Shown piece by piece: positions 32,596-41,321 of a DNA stretch of 48,469 nucleotides. Both the position numbers and the translations under genes were made by a program. Each line of letters begins with the position of its first letter. Position 1 is the first letter of the stretch. The stretch lies in the NCBI GenBank assembly GCA_017405865.1, contig JAFQZN010000018.1, positions 1 to 48,469 of the forward strand. The letters are read 5' to 3'. The stretch is from Oscillospiraceae bacterium (GTDB taxonomy: Bacteria; Bacillota; Clostridia; Oscillospirales; Oscillospiraceae). The notes beneath the pieces are model-generated. The model was not told where the DNA came from and did no database searches. It was given only the letters and a program-made list of their open reading frames with translations.

Positions 32596-33798
32596 CTACG
32601 CGCCGACAGTTTTCGTGACCTTCTGCCGCGACAGCAGCGCAAGCAGGAAGCCCGCCGCAGAGATCGCGATGCAGACGATCAGCATCCGTTCCACGCCGAC
32701 CGCGTCGATCAGCGACCCGCCCAGCACCCACGCGACAAGGCAGCCCAGCGTGTTCGCCGTGCCGAGGTAGGTCTGCCCCTTGACGACGTTTCGCTCCGGC
32801 ACGACCGAGCCGACGTAGTAGACCGTGCTGACGGCGAAGAGCGCAAAGCCCAGCATCTGCATCACCTGCGCCGCATAAAGCCCGCCCGCGCCGGGAAGCA
32901 GCAGGGTCAGCGCCAGCCGCAGCGTCATGCACAGGCACGAAAGCAGGAGCAGCCGGTCGCAGCGCACCTTCTTGACCACGGTGGTGAACAGGAACATGGC
33001 GGGAAGCTCCACCACGGCGGCGATCAGCAGCGCCGTTCCCTGCACCGCCGTCGCGGCGGCGTCGTCCGCGCCGGGCGTTTTAAGCTGCGCCACGCGGAAC
33101 ATGCAGTTGCTCAGGACGTTATGCCCCACGTAGAGCAGGATCGCGCCGAGCAGGAAGCCCGCCATCTTGGGATTCTCGCGGAAAAAGTCGCGCGCGGAGG
33201 TCGGCTTTTCCTCCCTGTGCGCGGTGAGTCTTCCCCCTTCGGGCATCAGGAACACGGACGGGATCAGAAGCGCAGCCGTGACCGCGCCGGCGATCGCCAC
33301 GCCCGCCATGCCGATCCTTGCGATCAGCAGTGGCGCGATGCGCGCGGTGACGCCGAAGCTCACCGAGCCGATGCCGCGCGCGAGTCCGAAGTTGATCCGC
33401 ATTCCGCCGCGGATGCCCTCCATGCCGAGCGCGTTGGCAAAGGACGGCAGGATCTGCAGCCCCGCGCACGACCCGGCGAACAGCGCCGCCGTCGCGCCCG
33501 TGCCGAGACCCGGCAGTAAGGTCGCGCCTGCGCAGAGGCTCGTCAGAAGCCCCCCGAAGGCGAGGATGCGCCGGACGTTCAGTCCCGTCCGGTCGGCCGC
33601 TGCGGTCAGAAGCGGCTGCAGCAGGCAGGCCAGTGCGGTCGCGGCGCACAGGATCAGCCCCGCCGCCGTGTCCGACAGCCGGAGCTTTTCTGTCATATAG
33701 GGGTTGGCGTAGGAAAAGAGGATGCCGTAGGTGCCCCAGATCATTGCCTGCACGAAGATATACGGCAGGGTCGCGGACGGTTGTTCTTTCTTTCTCAT
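32596..33798 (-). CDS. MFS transporter (LacY/nucleoside-symporter-like)
   Basis: A 400-residue protein with about 12 hydrophobic helices and a central basic loop (HREEKPTSARDFFREN), typical of the major facilitator superfamily. AAADRTGLNVRRI fits the loop 2-3 motif region. The overall pattern is closest to the MFS_1_like/LacY-type group; the substrate cannot be told. The start overlaps the DUF3810 gene stop by 4 nt, suggesting translational coupling. Confidence 0.85.
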   Translation of the reverse strand: MRKKEQPSATLPYIFVQAMIWGTYGILFSYANPYMTEKLRLSDTAAGLILCAATALACLLQPLLTAAADRTGLNVRRILAFGGLLTSLCAGATLLPGLGTGATAALFAGSCAGLQILPSFANALGMEGIRGGMRINFGLARGIGSVSFGVTARIAPLLIARIGMAGVAIAGAVTAALLIPSVFLMPEGGRLTAHREEKPTSARDFFRENPKMAGFLLGAILLYVGHNVLSNCMFRVAQLKTPGADDAAATAVQGTALLIAAVVELPAMFLFTTVVKKVRCDRLLLLSCLCMTLRLALTLLLPGAGGLYAAQVMQMLGFALFAVSTVYYVGSVVPERNVVKGQTYLGTANTLGCLVAWVLGGSLIDAVGVERMLIVCIAISAAGFLLALLSRQKVTKTVGA

Positions 33799-34862
33799 TT
33801 CAGCCTCTCAAAATACCAGACCAGCAGCAGATCCGTGACCTCGCCGTAGGACTGCACACCGCTTTCCACCGAAAAACTCTTGAGGTAGGCGTCGTAGACC
33901 GTGTCGCTCAATTCCGCCGCCGTTTCGTCTTCCAGCGCCTTGTAGTGCTCCACGGAGTCCGCCCAGTCGCGGGCAACCGCCCCGTAGACGCCGCTCCAGA
34001 CCTCCTGCGCGGCGGCGGGATCCTGCTGCGCCAGCGCGGCGTAGCAGTAGCGGAAGGCGGCGTAGCAGCCCGAATACTGGAATTCGGGGCGCATATTGGC
34101 GGAGCAGGCGAGGAAGGCCGCGAAATTTGCCTCGTCCTCGCGCGCGAACGCCATGCGATGCCCGATCTCGTGGCACATCGTATAGGGCATGGACGCGCTG
34201 TGCGTCGTGGTGCTGACGCAGCTTTCGCCCGTCAGGCAGATGAACACGCCCGTCGTATTCAGCTTCCCCTGCAGGGGGCTGGACAGGAGCTTCTTGACGC
34301 GCACGGTCGAGCCGTCGAAGTCCTCGATGGTCTGGCTTAAGGTCTCGTAGCCCTCCCCCGCCGCCTTGGCAAGGTCGTCAAAGTCATATTCGACCATCAC
34401 GCCCGTCTCGTCGCGCATCACCTTGTCGGCAAGCGCGCCCGCTCGGTCGCGGTAGTAGATCGTCGCCTCCTTCAGCTCCGCCACGGTGAATTGCCGGTCG
34501 GACAGGCCGAGCCGCTCGCGCATGGGCGGGGCGTAGTAGTTGAGCCCCCAGATGCCGACGAACGACGTCAGCAGGATGCAGACGGACAGCACCACGCCCG
34601 TCAGCCAGCGCACCATGCGCTTTTTGACGATCGCGCGGATCAGCGAGATGATAAACCAGAGGAGCAGCGCGCAGAGCAGGATCTCGCACAGGGCGAAGGG
34701 GACAATCGACGTCGCGCCCGCCAGCACCGCCGTCACCCAGCGGGAAAAGGCGGGATAAAAGTCGAAGAAGAACGCACCGAAGTACTTTGCCGCCACCACG
34801 GCCAGCGCCGTCACCAGCAGCAGAATGCCCGAGAGCGTCAGCCGCAGGACCGTTTTTGCCAT
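33795..34862 (-). CDS. DUF3810-like membrane metalloprotease
   Basis: A 355-residue protein. Three N-terminal transmembrane helices (LTLSGILLLVTALAVVAAKYF; FALCEILLCALLLWFIISLI; LTGVVLSVCILLTSFVGIW) are followed by an extracytoplasmic domain with HEIGH (231-235), a zincin HExxH site, and EDEANFAAFLAC as the likely third-ligand Glu. This layout matches DUF3810 proteins, which are uncharacterised. It sits between the M20 hydrolase (12 nt) and the MFS gene (4-nt overlap), suggesting a three-gene operon that may cleave and move peptides or amino-acid conjugates. Confidence 0.83.
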   Translation of the reverse strand: MAKTVLRLTLSGILLLVTALAVVAAKYFGAFFFDFYPAFSRWVTAVLAGATSIVPFALCEILLCALLLWFIISLIRAIVKKRMVRWLTGVVLSVCILLTSFVGIWGLNYYAPPMRERLGLSDRQFTVAELKEATIYYRDRAGALADKVMRDETGVMVEYDFDDLAKAAGEGYETLSQTIEDFDGSTVRVKKLLSSPLQGKLNTTGVFICLTGESCVSTTTHSASMPYTMCHEIGHRMAFAREDEANFAAFLACSANMRPEFQYSGCYAAFRYCYAALAQQDPAAAQEVWSGVYGAVARDWADSVEHYKALEDETAAELSDTVYDAYLKSFSVESGVQSYGEVTDLLLVWYFERLK

Positions 34863-34874
34863 ATCAGCCCCTCC

Positions 34875-35936
34875 TTACAGCAGCGCCTTGAACAGGGCAA
34901 GCCCCGTTTCCAGCACACGTTCGTCAAAGTCAAAGCGCGGCGAATGGAGCAGCTCCGTGCCGCCCGTGCCGAGGAAGAAGAACACGCCCGGCACCTGCCG
35001 CTGATAAACGGAGAAGTCCTCCGTGATGTAGGTCGGCCCGATCCCGGCAATCGGGAAGCGGCGTTTTGCCTCCTCCAGCAGCGCCGCGTCGTTCGTCACG
35101 GGCGGGTAGCCCGAGGTGCGGCGCACCTCGACGGCGCAGCCCGTCTCGCGCTCGACCTGCGCGGCCAACTCGCAGAGCATGGCGCGCGCCTCATCGTACA
35201 CCGCGTCGTTCAGGCAGCGCAGAGAGCCCTCCAGCACCGTCTCGCGGCTCACGGCGTTGCGTACCTCGCCGCTTTGCATCTTGCCGAAGCGCAGCAGGCA
35301 GCCATCCCTGCCACTCACGAAATCATACGCGCTTTGGATGAACTGCACGGCGGCAAAGAGGGCGTCTTTTCCCTCGCTCCAGCGGGCGATGTGGGTGCTT
35401 TGCCCCGTGAAGCGCACCGACACCTCGCACGAGCGCGACATCAGGCCACCCGCGCGGGAGAAGACCTTGCCTTTTTCCACGCCCGGCCAGAGATGCAGCC
35501 CGTAGATTTGGTTTACATAATATTTTTGCAGCAAGCCCGTTTCGCAGATCGCCGCCGCCCCGCCGGTCGTCTCCTCGGCAGGCTCGAAGATCAGAAGGAC
35601 GTTGCGCTGCGCCGTCGGCAGCTTCGCCAACTCCTGCGCAAGGCCGAGCAGGATCGCCATGTGTCCGTCGTGGCCGCAGGCGTGCATGAAGCCCGGCCGC
35701 TCGGAGGCGAAGGGCAGCCCGGTCTGCTCGGTCACGGGCAGCGCGTCCATGTCGCTGCGGAAGGCGACTGTTTCCGCCTTTCCGAAGTCAAAATAGGCGC
35801 AGACGGCGTTTCCGACCGGGGAAAACACCTCGCAGGGAAGCGAGGACAGCACGCTTTTGAGATAGGCGGCGGTCTTTTCCACCTCCCAGCCCGTTTCGGG
35901 GATGCGGTGCAGCGCGCGCCGGTATTCGGTTAACAT
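34875..35936 (-). CDS. M20-family amidohydrolase (aminoacylase/IAA-hydrolase type)
   Basis: A 353-residue M20D-type metallohydrolase. Metal ligands are in MHACGHDGHMA and FEPAEET, with GLHLWPG and a second His in the lid region (TGQSTHIARW). Such enzymes deacylate N-acyl or N-acetyl amino acids. The ATG at 35936 follows GGTGGTGATATT. The frame continues open upstream through the 52-bp repeats, but that extension is repeat translation, not protein. Confidence 0.9.
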   Translation of the reverse strand: MLTEYRRALHRIPETGWEVEKTAAYLKSVLSSLPCEVFSPVGNAVCAYFDFGKAETVAFRSDMDALPVTEQTGLPFASERPGFMHACGHDGHMAILLGLAQELAKLPTAQRNVLLIFEPAEETTGGAAAICETGLLQKYYVNQIYGLHLWPGVEKGKVFSRAGGLMSRSCEVSVRFTGQSTHIARWSEGKDALFAAVQFIQSAYDFVSGRDGCLLRFGKMQSGEVRNAVSRETVLEGSLRCLNDAVYDEARAMLCELAAQVERETGCAVEVRRTSGYPPVTNDAALLEEAKRRFPIAGIGPTYITEDFSVYQRQVPGVFFFLGTGGTELLHSPRFDFDERVLETGLALFKALL

Positions 35937-35968
35937 AATATCACCACCAAAAGGAGTATGTTTCAAAG

Positions 35969-36120
35969 CCTTCCCCTTGAGGGGAAGGTGGCACGCGCAG
36001 CGTGACGGATGAGGTGTCTGCCTTCCCCTTGAGGGGAAGGTGGCACGCGCAGCGTGACGGATGAGGTGTCTGCCTTCCCCTTGAGGGGAAGGTGGCACGC
36101 GCAGCGTGACGGATGAGGTG
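35969..36120. repeat. 52-bp tandem repeats, three copies (left of DUF559)
   Basis: Units start at 35969, 36021 and 36073: ccttccccttgaggggaagg, then tggcacgcgcagcgtgacgg, then atgaggtg(tctg). The first 20 nt are a palindrome. Copies 1 and 2 are identical; the third ends exactly at the stop codon of the DUF559 gene. The array is the inverted counterpart of the one at 36472-36624. Confidence 0.95.
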
Positions 36121-36465
36121 TTATACATACCTCAATATATCCTCGCACACGCCAGCAAAATTCCGCTTAATATCCTCATTGGAATATCTCAATACTCGAA
36201 TACCAAGTGATTGCAAATAAGCGTCGCGTTTTTCATCTGCTGCGACTCCTTTTTCTTCAAAGTGCTGCGAACCATCCAGTTCAATTACGAGCTTTGAAGA
36301 AGCGCAATAAAAATCTGCGATATAGTTTCCGATCACCTTTTGTCGGTTGAAGGTTGCCGGTAGGTCTTTCAGGAAGTCGTACCATAAGTGCCGTTCTTCC
36401 TTTGTCATCTCTCTGCGCAGCTTTTGGGCGAGGGGGGTTAGTTGCGGATTGTACGTTTTGTTCAT
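36121..36465 (-). CDS. DUF559 endonuclease-like protein
   Basis: A 114-residue DUF559 protein of the Vsr/PD-(D/E)XK-like superfamily: TPLAQKLRREMTKEERHLWY at the start, RQKVIGNYIADFYC, then KLVIELDGSQHFE, where the Asp of DFYC and the E-x-D of IELDG are candidate metal ligands. DUF559 proteins are presumed single-domain nucleases, and no role is established. GC is lower than that of its neighbours. The TAA stop abuts one 52-bp repeat array and the start codon is 6 nt from the other, so the gene and the repeats look like one unit. Confidence 0.9.
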   Translation of the reverse strand: MNKTYNPQLTPLAQKLRREMTKEERHLWYDFLKDLPATFNRQKVIGNYIADFYCASSKLVIELDGSQHFEEKGVAADEKRDAYLQSLGIRVLRYSNEDIKRNFAGVCEDILRYV

Positions 36466-36471
36466 TTATTC

Positions 36472-36624
36472 CACCTCATCCGCCTCACTGACGTTCGGCA
36501 CCTTCCCCTCAAGGGGAAGGCTTCACCTCATCCGCCTCACTAACGTTCGGCACCTTCCCCTCAAGGGGAAGGCTTCACCTCATCCGCCTCACTAATGTTC
36601 AGCACCTTCCCCTTGAGGGGAAGG
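36472..36624. repeat. 52-bp tandem repeats, three copies, inverted (right of DUF559)
   Basis: Units end at 36520, 36572 and 36624: cacctcatccgcctcactra, then cgttcggcaccttcccctca, then aggggaagg. Read in reverse complement, they share the palindrome ccttccccttgaggggaagg and the gcggatgaggtg end with the left array, differing mainly in the centre. Confidence 0.95.
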
Positions 36625-36706
36625 CTTTGTTCCCACATTTCGTATTGACAAGTATACCGCATTTGCCGCTGTTTTGCAAGTAGGCGGATTTTCCCATGCG
36701 CGGCAC

Positions 36707-36735
36707 TTGCAAAGCGGCGCGAAAAATGATAGAAT
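36707..36735 (+). promoter_or_regulatory. miaB promoter
   Basis: TTGCAA (36707-36712), 17-nt spacer, TAGAAT (36730-36735). The start near 36742 excludes the earlier in-frame GTG at 36739 and supports TTG 36772. Confidence 0.7.
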
Positions 36736-36771
36736 AAAGTGTTGAATTATCGCTTATTGGAGGGCTTCCCT

Positions 36772-38184
36772 TTGGATACGAAAACCACCGTCATTTCGCC
36801 CGAGCAGCTGCGCCGTCAGGCGGAGTTCTGCGACGAGATCAAGGCGTACTGGCTCGCGCAGGGCGTCACGCCCGTCGCCTTCGTCGACACCTACGGCTGC
36901 CAGCAGAACGAAGCGGATTCCGAGCGCATCCGCGGCATGCTGGAGGCCGCCGGCTACGGCTTCACGGACACCGAGGAGGGCGCGGACGTCGTCGTGCTCA
37001 ACACCTGCGCCATCCGCGAGCACGCCGAGCAGCGCGTGTTCGGCAACGTCGGCGCGCTGGTGCATACCAAGCGCCGCCACCCGCGCCAGAAGATCATCCT
37101 CTGCGGCTGCATGATGGGGCAGAGCGCGGTCACCGACCGCATCAAAAAGTCCTACCCCTACGTCGACGGCGTGTTTTCCACCCACCACCTGTGGGAGTTT
37201 CCTGCGCTGCTGCTGCGCCTGCTGAAGACGGGCAAGCGCGTCTTTTTGATCGAAGACAGCCCCGGCTCGATCGCCGAGGGCATCCCCGTCTGCCGCGAGA
37301 ACAGGCTCAAGGCGTGGGTTTCGATCATGTACGGCTGCAACAATTTCTGCTCCTACTGCATCGTCCCCTACGTGCGCGGCAGGGAGCGCTCGCGGCAGCC
37401 GGAGGACATTCTGGGCGAGTGCCGCGACCTGATCGCGCAGGGCTATAAGGAGATCACGCTTTTGGGGCAGAACGTCAATTCCTACGGCAAGGACCTCGCC
37501 CTCGGCATGGATTTTGCCGATCTGCTGGCGCAGGTCGCGCAGATCCCCGGCGACTTCCGCATCCGCTTTATGACCTCCCACCCGCGCGACGCCAGCCGCA
37601 AGCTGTTTGATACGATCGCAAAATACCCCAAGATCTGCAAGCACTTCCACCTGCCCTTCCAGTCCGGCAACGACCGCGTGCTCAAGGCGATGAACCGCCA
37701 TTACGACAGCGCGCAGTATCTGGAATTGGTCGAATACGGGCGGTTGGTCATGCCCGAGCTGGTCTTGACGAGCGACGTCATCGTGGGCTTCCCCGGCGAG
37801 ACGGAGGAGGAATTCGAGGACACGCTTCGTCTTGTTGAAAAAGTGCGCTACGACGCGCTGTTTACGTTTATTTTCTCGCCGCGCGGCGGCACACCGGCAG
37901 CGTCGATGGACGACCCCTATACGAAAGCGGACAAGAATCGCCGCTTCGACCGTCTTTTGCAGGTGCAGAACCGCATCTCCGAGGAAAAGCACCGCGCCTA
38001 TATCGGAAAGACCGTCCGCGTTCTCGTCGACGGGAGGGACGGCGATTTGCTGACCGCCCGCACCGACGGCGGCAGGCTCGTCCGCTTTGCAGGCGACGAC
38101 AGCCTGATCGGGCAGTTTTTGGACGTGAAAATCACCGACTGCACAACGTGGAGCCTGGTCGGGCAACGCCCGACAGCGATATAA
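36772..38184 (+). CDS. miaB: tRNA-2-methylthio-N6-dimethylallyladenosine synthase MiaB
   Basis: A 470-residue radical SAM methylthiotransferase that makes ms2i6A37 in tRNA. Start TTG 36772 lies after GGAGGGCTTCCCT. The UPF0004 domain has Cys in YGCQQNEADSE, LNTCAIREHA and LCGCMM (auxiliary 4Fe-4S). The radical SAM motif is CNNFCSYC with IVPYVRGRERSR. A C-terminal TRAM domain (KTVRVLVDG to DVKITDC) is present. It works downstream of MiaA, encoded in the same cluster. Confidence 0.96.
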   Translation: MDTKTTVISPEQLRRQAEFCDEIKAYWLAQGVTPVAFVDTYGCQQNEADSERIRGMLEAAGYGFTDTEEGADVVVLNTCAIREHAEQRVFGNVGALVHTKRRHPRQKIILCGCMMGQSAVTDRIKKSYPYVDGVFSTHHLWEFPALLLRLLKTGKRVFLIEDSPGSIAEGIPVCRENRLKAWVSIMYGCNNFCSYCIVPYVRGRERSRQPEDILGECRDLIAQGYKEITLLGQNVNSYGKDLALGMDFADLLAQVAQIPGDFRIRFMTSHPRDASRKLFDTIAKYPKICKHFHLPFQSGNDRVLKAMNRHYDSAQYLELVEYGRLVMPELVLTSDVIVGFPGETEEEFEDTLRLVEKVRYDALFTFIFSPRGGTPAASMDDPYTKADKNRRFDRLLQVQNRISEEKHRAYIGKTVRVLVDGRDGDLLTARTDGGRLVRFAGDDSLIGQFLDVKITDCTTWSLVGQRPTAI

Positions 38185-38196
38185 ATTCCCCAACCG

Positions 38197-38378
38197 TGTC
38201 ATTCCCGCCTGACGCAGTCAGGCAGGCTGCGCAGCCGTTGGCGGCTTTGCCGCCTTACGGATGCGGCGTACCCCTTGCGGGTGGAATCTGTCCCTCGCAG
38301 GCATGGCGCGTGTACCGTATATCGGTAAAGTGTCTCCCGCTCGGTACGGACAGATTGCCCGACAAGCGGGCAATGACA
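38197..38378. repeat. MITE-like element with TGTCATT/AATGACA termini, copy C
   Basis: Same family as 21932-22059: TGTCATTCCCGCCTGACGCA start, ggaatctgtccctcgcagg middle, acagattgcccgacaagcgg and CAATGACA end, with an extra ~45 bp (cgcagccgttggcggctttgccgc) inserted. It occupies most of the miaB-mutS gap; a further short hairpin (cctttccccgcgggggaagg) lies near 38405. Confidence 0.8.
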
Positions 38379-38468
38379 GACCTTTGGTGCATTTGAAATT
38401 ATGAAGCCTTTCCCCGCGGGGGAAGGCATTCCCTCTGACATACACTGAATCTTAACGGAGGATCCCCC

Positions 38469-41057
38469 ATGGCTGAACTCACCCCCATGATGCGGCAATA
38501 CCTTGACATCAAAGCGCAGCATCCGGACTGCGTGCTGTTCTTCCGCCTCGGCGATTTTTACGAGATGTTCGCGGACGACGCGCGCCTTGCCTCCAAGGAG
38601 CTGGATCTGACGCTGACGACCCGCGACCGCGGCAAGGAAAAATCCGAGCAGACGCCCATGTGCGGCGTTCCCTACCACAGCGCCGAGAGCTATATCGCGC
38701 GCCTCGTGCAGCGCGGCTACAAGGTCGCCATCTGCGAGCAGATGGAAGACCCCGCGCTGGCGAAGGGGCTGGTCAAGCGCGACCTGACCCGCATCGTCAC
38801 GCCCGGTACGGTCGTGGAAAGCTCCATGCTCGACGAGAGCCGCAACAACTATTTTGCCTGCGTGTTCGGCGAGGGCGGACGCTACGGCGTTTCCTTCTGC
38901 GACGTGTCGACCGGCGCGTTCTACGCGACAAGCGCCGAAGGCGCGCAGGCGATCGACCGCGTGATCTCCGAGCTGGGGCGCTTCATGCCGGCGGAGGTCC
39001 TGCGCGGCGGCGAGGCGGCGCAAAATGAAGCCTTGACGCAAGCGCTGCAGGAGCGGCTTTCCTGCTGCTCCGACCTCGGCGCGCAGGAGCTGTTCGACCC
39101 CGCCGTCACGGAGGAAACCGTGACGAAGCAGTTTGACAAATCGCTTGCCGCTCTCGGTCTGCAGGAGCACAGCGAGGTCTGGCGCAGCGCGGGCGCGCTG
39201 CTTGCCACCCTGCGCGAGCTGCAGAAGGTCAGCCTGACCCACGTGCGGAATCTGGAATTTTACGTCGAAGGACGGTTTTTGGAGCTGGACCTCACGGCGC
39301 GGCGCAATCTGGAGCTGACGGAGACCCTGCACGGCGACAAGCGCGGGAGCCTCCTCTGGGTGCTGGACAAGACCCGCACCGCCATGGGCAGCCGCATGCT
39401 CCGCTCGTGGCTGGAAAAGCCGCTGCTGAGCCCGAAGAAGATCGCCCAGCGGCTTGCCGCCGTGGAAGAGCTGACCGGGCTGACCGTGGAGCGCGACAAC
39501 CTCCGCGAGCTTTTGAAGCAGGTGTCCGATCTGGAGCGCGTCATGGCGCGCATCGTCACGGGCGCGGCGAACGGACGCGATCTGATCGCCCTGCGCAACG
39601 GCTGTGAGCCGCTCGGCGCGCTGAAAGCCGCGTTTTCGGGGCTGAACGCCCCCCTGTTCGGCATTCTGCAGGAGGAAATCGACGATCTGCAGGATTGCTT
39701 CGACCTGGTCTCCGCCGCCATCGTCGACGAGCCGCCGTTCACCGTCCGCGAGGGCGGCATCCTGCGCGACGGCTACTCGGACGAGCTGGACAAGCTGCGC
39801 GACATCGTCTCCGGCGGCAAGGGGACGCTTGCAAGGATCGAAGCCGAGGAGAAGGAAAAGACCGGCATCAAGAACCTGCGCGTGGGCTACACCCGCGTGT
39901 TCGGCTACTATATCGAGGTCGCCAAGGGGCAGGTCTCTCTGGTACCGGAGCACTATATCCGCCGCCAGACGCTGACCACCGGCGAGCGCTACATCACCCC
40001 CGAATTAAAGGAGCTGGAATCCACGATCCTGACGGCGAAGGATCGCATCACCGCGCTGGAATACGAGCTGTTTTCCACCGTGCGCGACTACCTTGCCGCG
40101 CAGTCGGCGCGCGTGCAGCGCACCGCCCGCGCCGTCGCCTGTCTGGACGTGATCGCAAATTTTGCAGAGCTTGCCGTCAAGCACAACTACTGCAAGCCCG
40201 AGGTCGATCTTTCCGGCGAGATCATCATCCGCGACGGACGGCATCCGGTCGTGGAGCAGATGCTCAAGGACAGTCTCTTCGTCCCGAACGACACCCTCCT
40301 CGACTGCGGGAACAACCGCACCGCCATCATCACCGGACCCAACATGGCGGGCAAATCCACCTACATGCGGCAGGTCGCGCTCATCGTCCTGATGGCGCAG
40401 ATCGGCTGCTTCGTCCCGGCAAAATCCGCGCGCATCGGCGTGGTCGACCGCATTTTCACGCGCATCGGCGCGTCGGACGACCTGTCGATGGGCAAATCGA
40501 CCTTCATGGTCGAAATGACCGAGGTTGCGGACATCCTCACGCACGCAACGGCGCGTTCGCTCCTGATTTTGGACGAGATCGGGCGCGGCACCTCCACCTT
40601 CGACGGCATGGCGATCGCCCGCGCCGTGCTGGAATACGCCGCAGATAAAAAACGCCTCGGCGCGAAGACCCTCTTTGCCACACACTATCACGAGCTGACC
40701 GACATCGAGCGCGAGATCGAGGGCGTGCGCAACTATAATATCGCGGTAAAGAAGCGCGGCAGCGACATCGTCTTTTTGCGCAAGATCGTCCCCGGCGCGG
40801 CCGACGACAGCTACGGCGTCGAGGTCGCAAAGCTGGCGGGTCTGCCGGACAAGGTCATCTCCCGCGCGCGGGACTTGCTGAAAGCGTTAGAGAGCGGCGC
40901 GCCCGTGCGCACCGTCACCGTCGCCGCCGACGACCAGATCTCCATCACGTCGATGGAAAACGACGCGCTTCGGAAGAAGCTGGAATCCCTCGCCGTCGAG
41001 ACGATGACCCCGATCGAGGCGATGAACGCGCTGTACGAACTGAAAAAGATGGTGTAA
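38469..41057 (+). CDS. mutS: DNA mismatch repair protein MutS
   Basis: An 862-residue MutS of standard length that detects mismatches and small loops and signals through MutL. The mismatch-binding Phe-x-Glu is FRLGDFYEMF near the N-terminus. Walker A is GPNMAGKST (near 622), the signature is SDDLSMGKSTFMVEMTE, and Walker B is LLILDEIGRGTSTFDG. ACGGAGGATCCCCC precedes the ATG. The partner mutL follows after a 260-bp repeat-bearing gap. Confidence 0.98.
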   Translation: MAELTPMMRQYLDIKAQHPDCVLFFRLGDFYEMFADDARLASKELDLTLTTRDRGKEKSEQTPMCGVPYHSAESYIARLVQRGYKVAICEQMEDPALAKGLVKRDLTRIVTPGTVVESSMLDESRNNYFACVFGEGGRYGVSFCDVSTGAFYATSAEGAQAIDRVISELGRFMPAEVLRGGEAAQNEALTQALQERLSCCSDLGAQELFDPAVTEETVTKQFDKSLAALGLQEHSEVWRSAGALLATLRELQKVSLTHVRNLEFYVEGRFLELDLTARRNLELTETLHGDKRGSLLWVLDKTRTAMGSRMLRSWLEKPLLSPKKIAQRLAAVEELTGLTVERDNLRELLKQVSDLERVMARIVTGAANGRDLIALRNGCEPLGALKAAFSGLNAPLFGILQEEIDDLQDCFDLVSAAIVDEPPFTVREGGILRDGYSDELDKLRDIVSGGKGTLARIEAEEKEKTGIKNLRVGYTRVFGYYIEVAKGQVSLVPEHYIRRQTLTTGERYITPELKELESTILTAKDRITALEYELFSTVRDYLAAQSARVQRTARAVACLDVIANFAELAVKHNYCKPEVDLSGEIIIRDGRHPVVEQMLKDSLFVPNDTLLDCGNNRTAIITGPNMAGKSTYMRQVALIVLMAQIGCFVPAKSARIGVVDRIFTRIGASDDLSMGKSTFMVEMTEVADILTHATARSLLILDEIGRGTSTFDGMAIARAVLEYAADKKRLGAKTLFATHYHELTDIEREIEGVRNYNIAVKKRGSDIVFLRKIVPGAADDSYGVEVAKLAGLPDKVISRARDLLKALESGAPVRTVTVAADDQISITSMENDALRKKLESLAVETMTPIEAMNALYELKKMV

Positions 41058-41092
41058 TGCGAAAGCCCGCTTTTCCGACCGCGCCCCTTCTG

Positions 41093-41278
41093 CCTCCCTT
41101 GTGTAATGGCCCAGGCCACCCTCTCTTGCCCCTTCGGGACAATTCACCTTGAGGGAGGTGGCACGGCGTCAGCCGTGACGGAGGGATTGTTCTATTGTTT
41201 CGCAACGTACGCAGAAGGAGGGTTGAAACAACCCCTCAGTCAGCTTCGCTGACAGCTCCCCTTACACAGGGGAGCCGT
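41093..41278. repeat. Dispersed palindromic element between mutS and mutL
   Basis: It shares cctccctygtgtartggccc...ttgccccttcggg and caattcaccttgagggaggt with 44190-44288, and ctccccttacacaggggagc with copies at 16700 and 44275. Noncoding. Confidence 0.75.
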
Positions 41279-41321
41279 TGACACGATACCTTGAAGTTTT
41301 TCTAAAAAGCAGGTGATCCAA

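Noticed and set aside
35937-36128. N-terminal extension of the M20 amidohydrolase
   Set aside because: The extension is translated 52-bp repeat; the family start and a Shine-Dalgarno lie at 35936.
35969-36624. 52-bp tandem arrays as a CRISPR locus
   Set aside because: Units abut without unique spacers and there are no cas genes; the palindrome is part of every unit.
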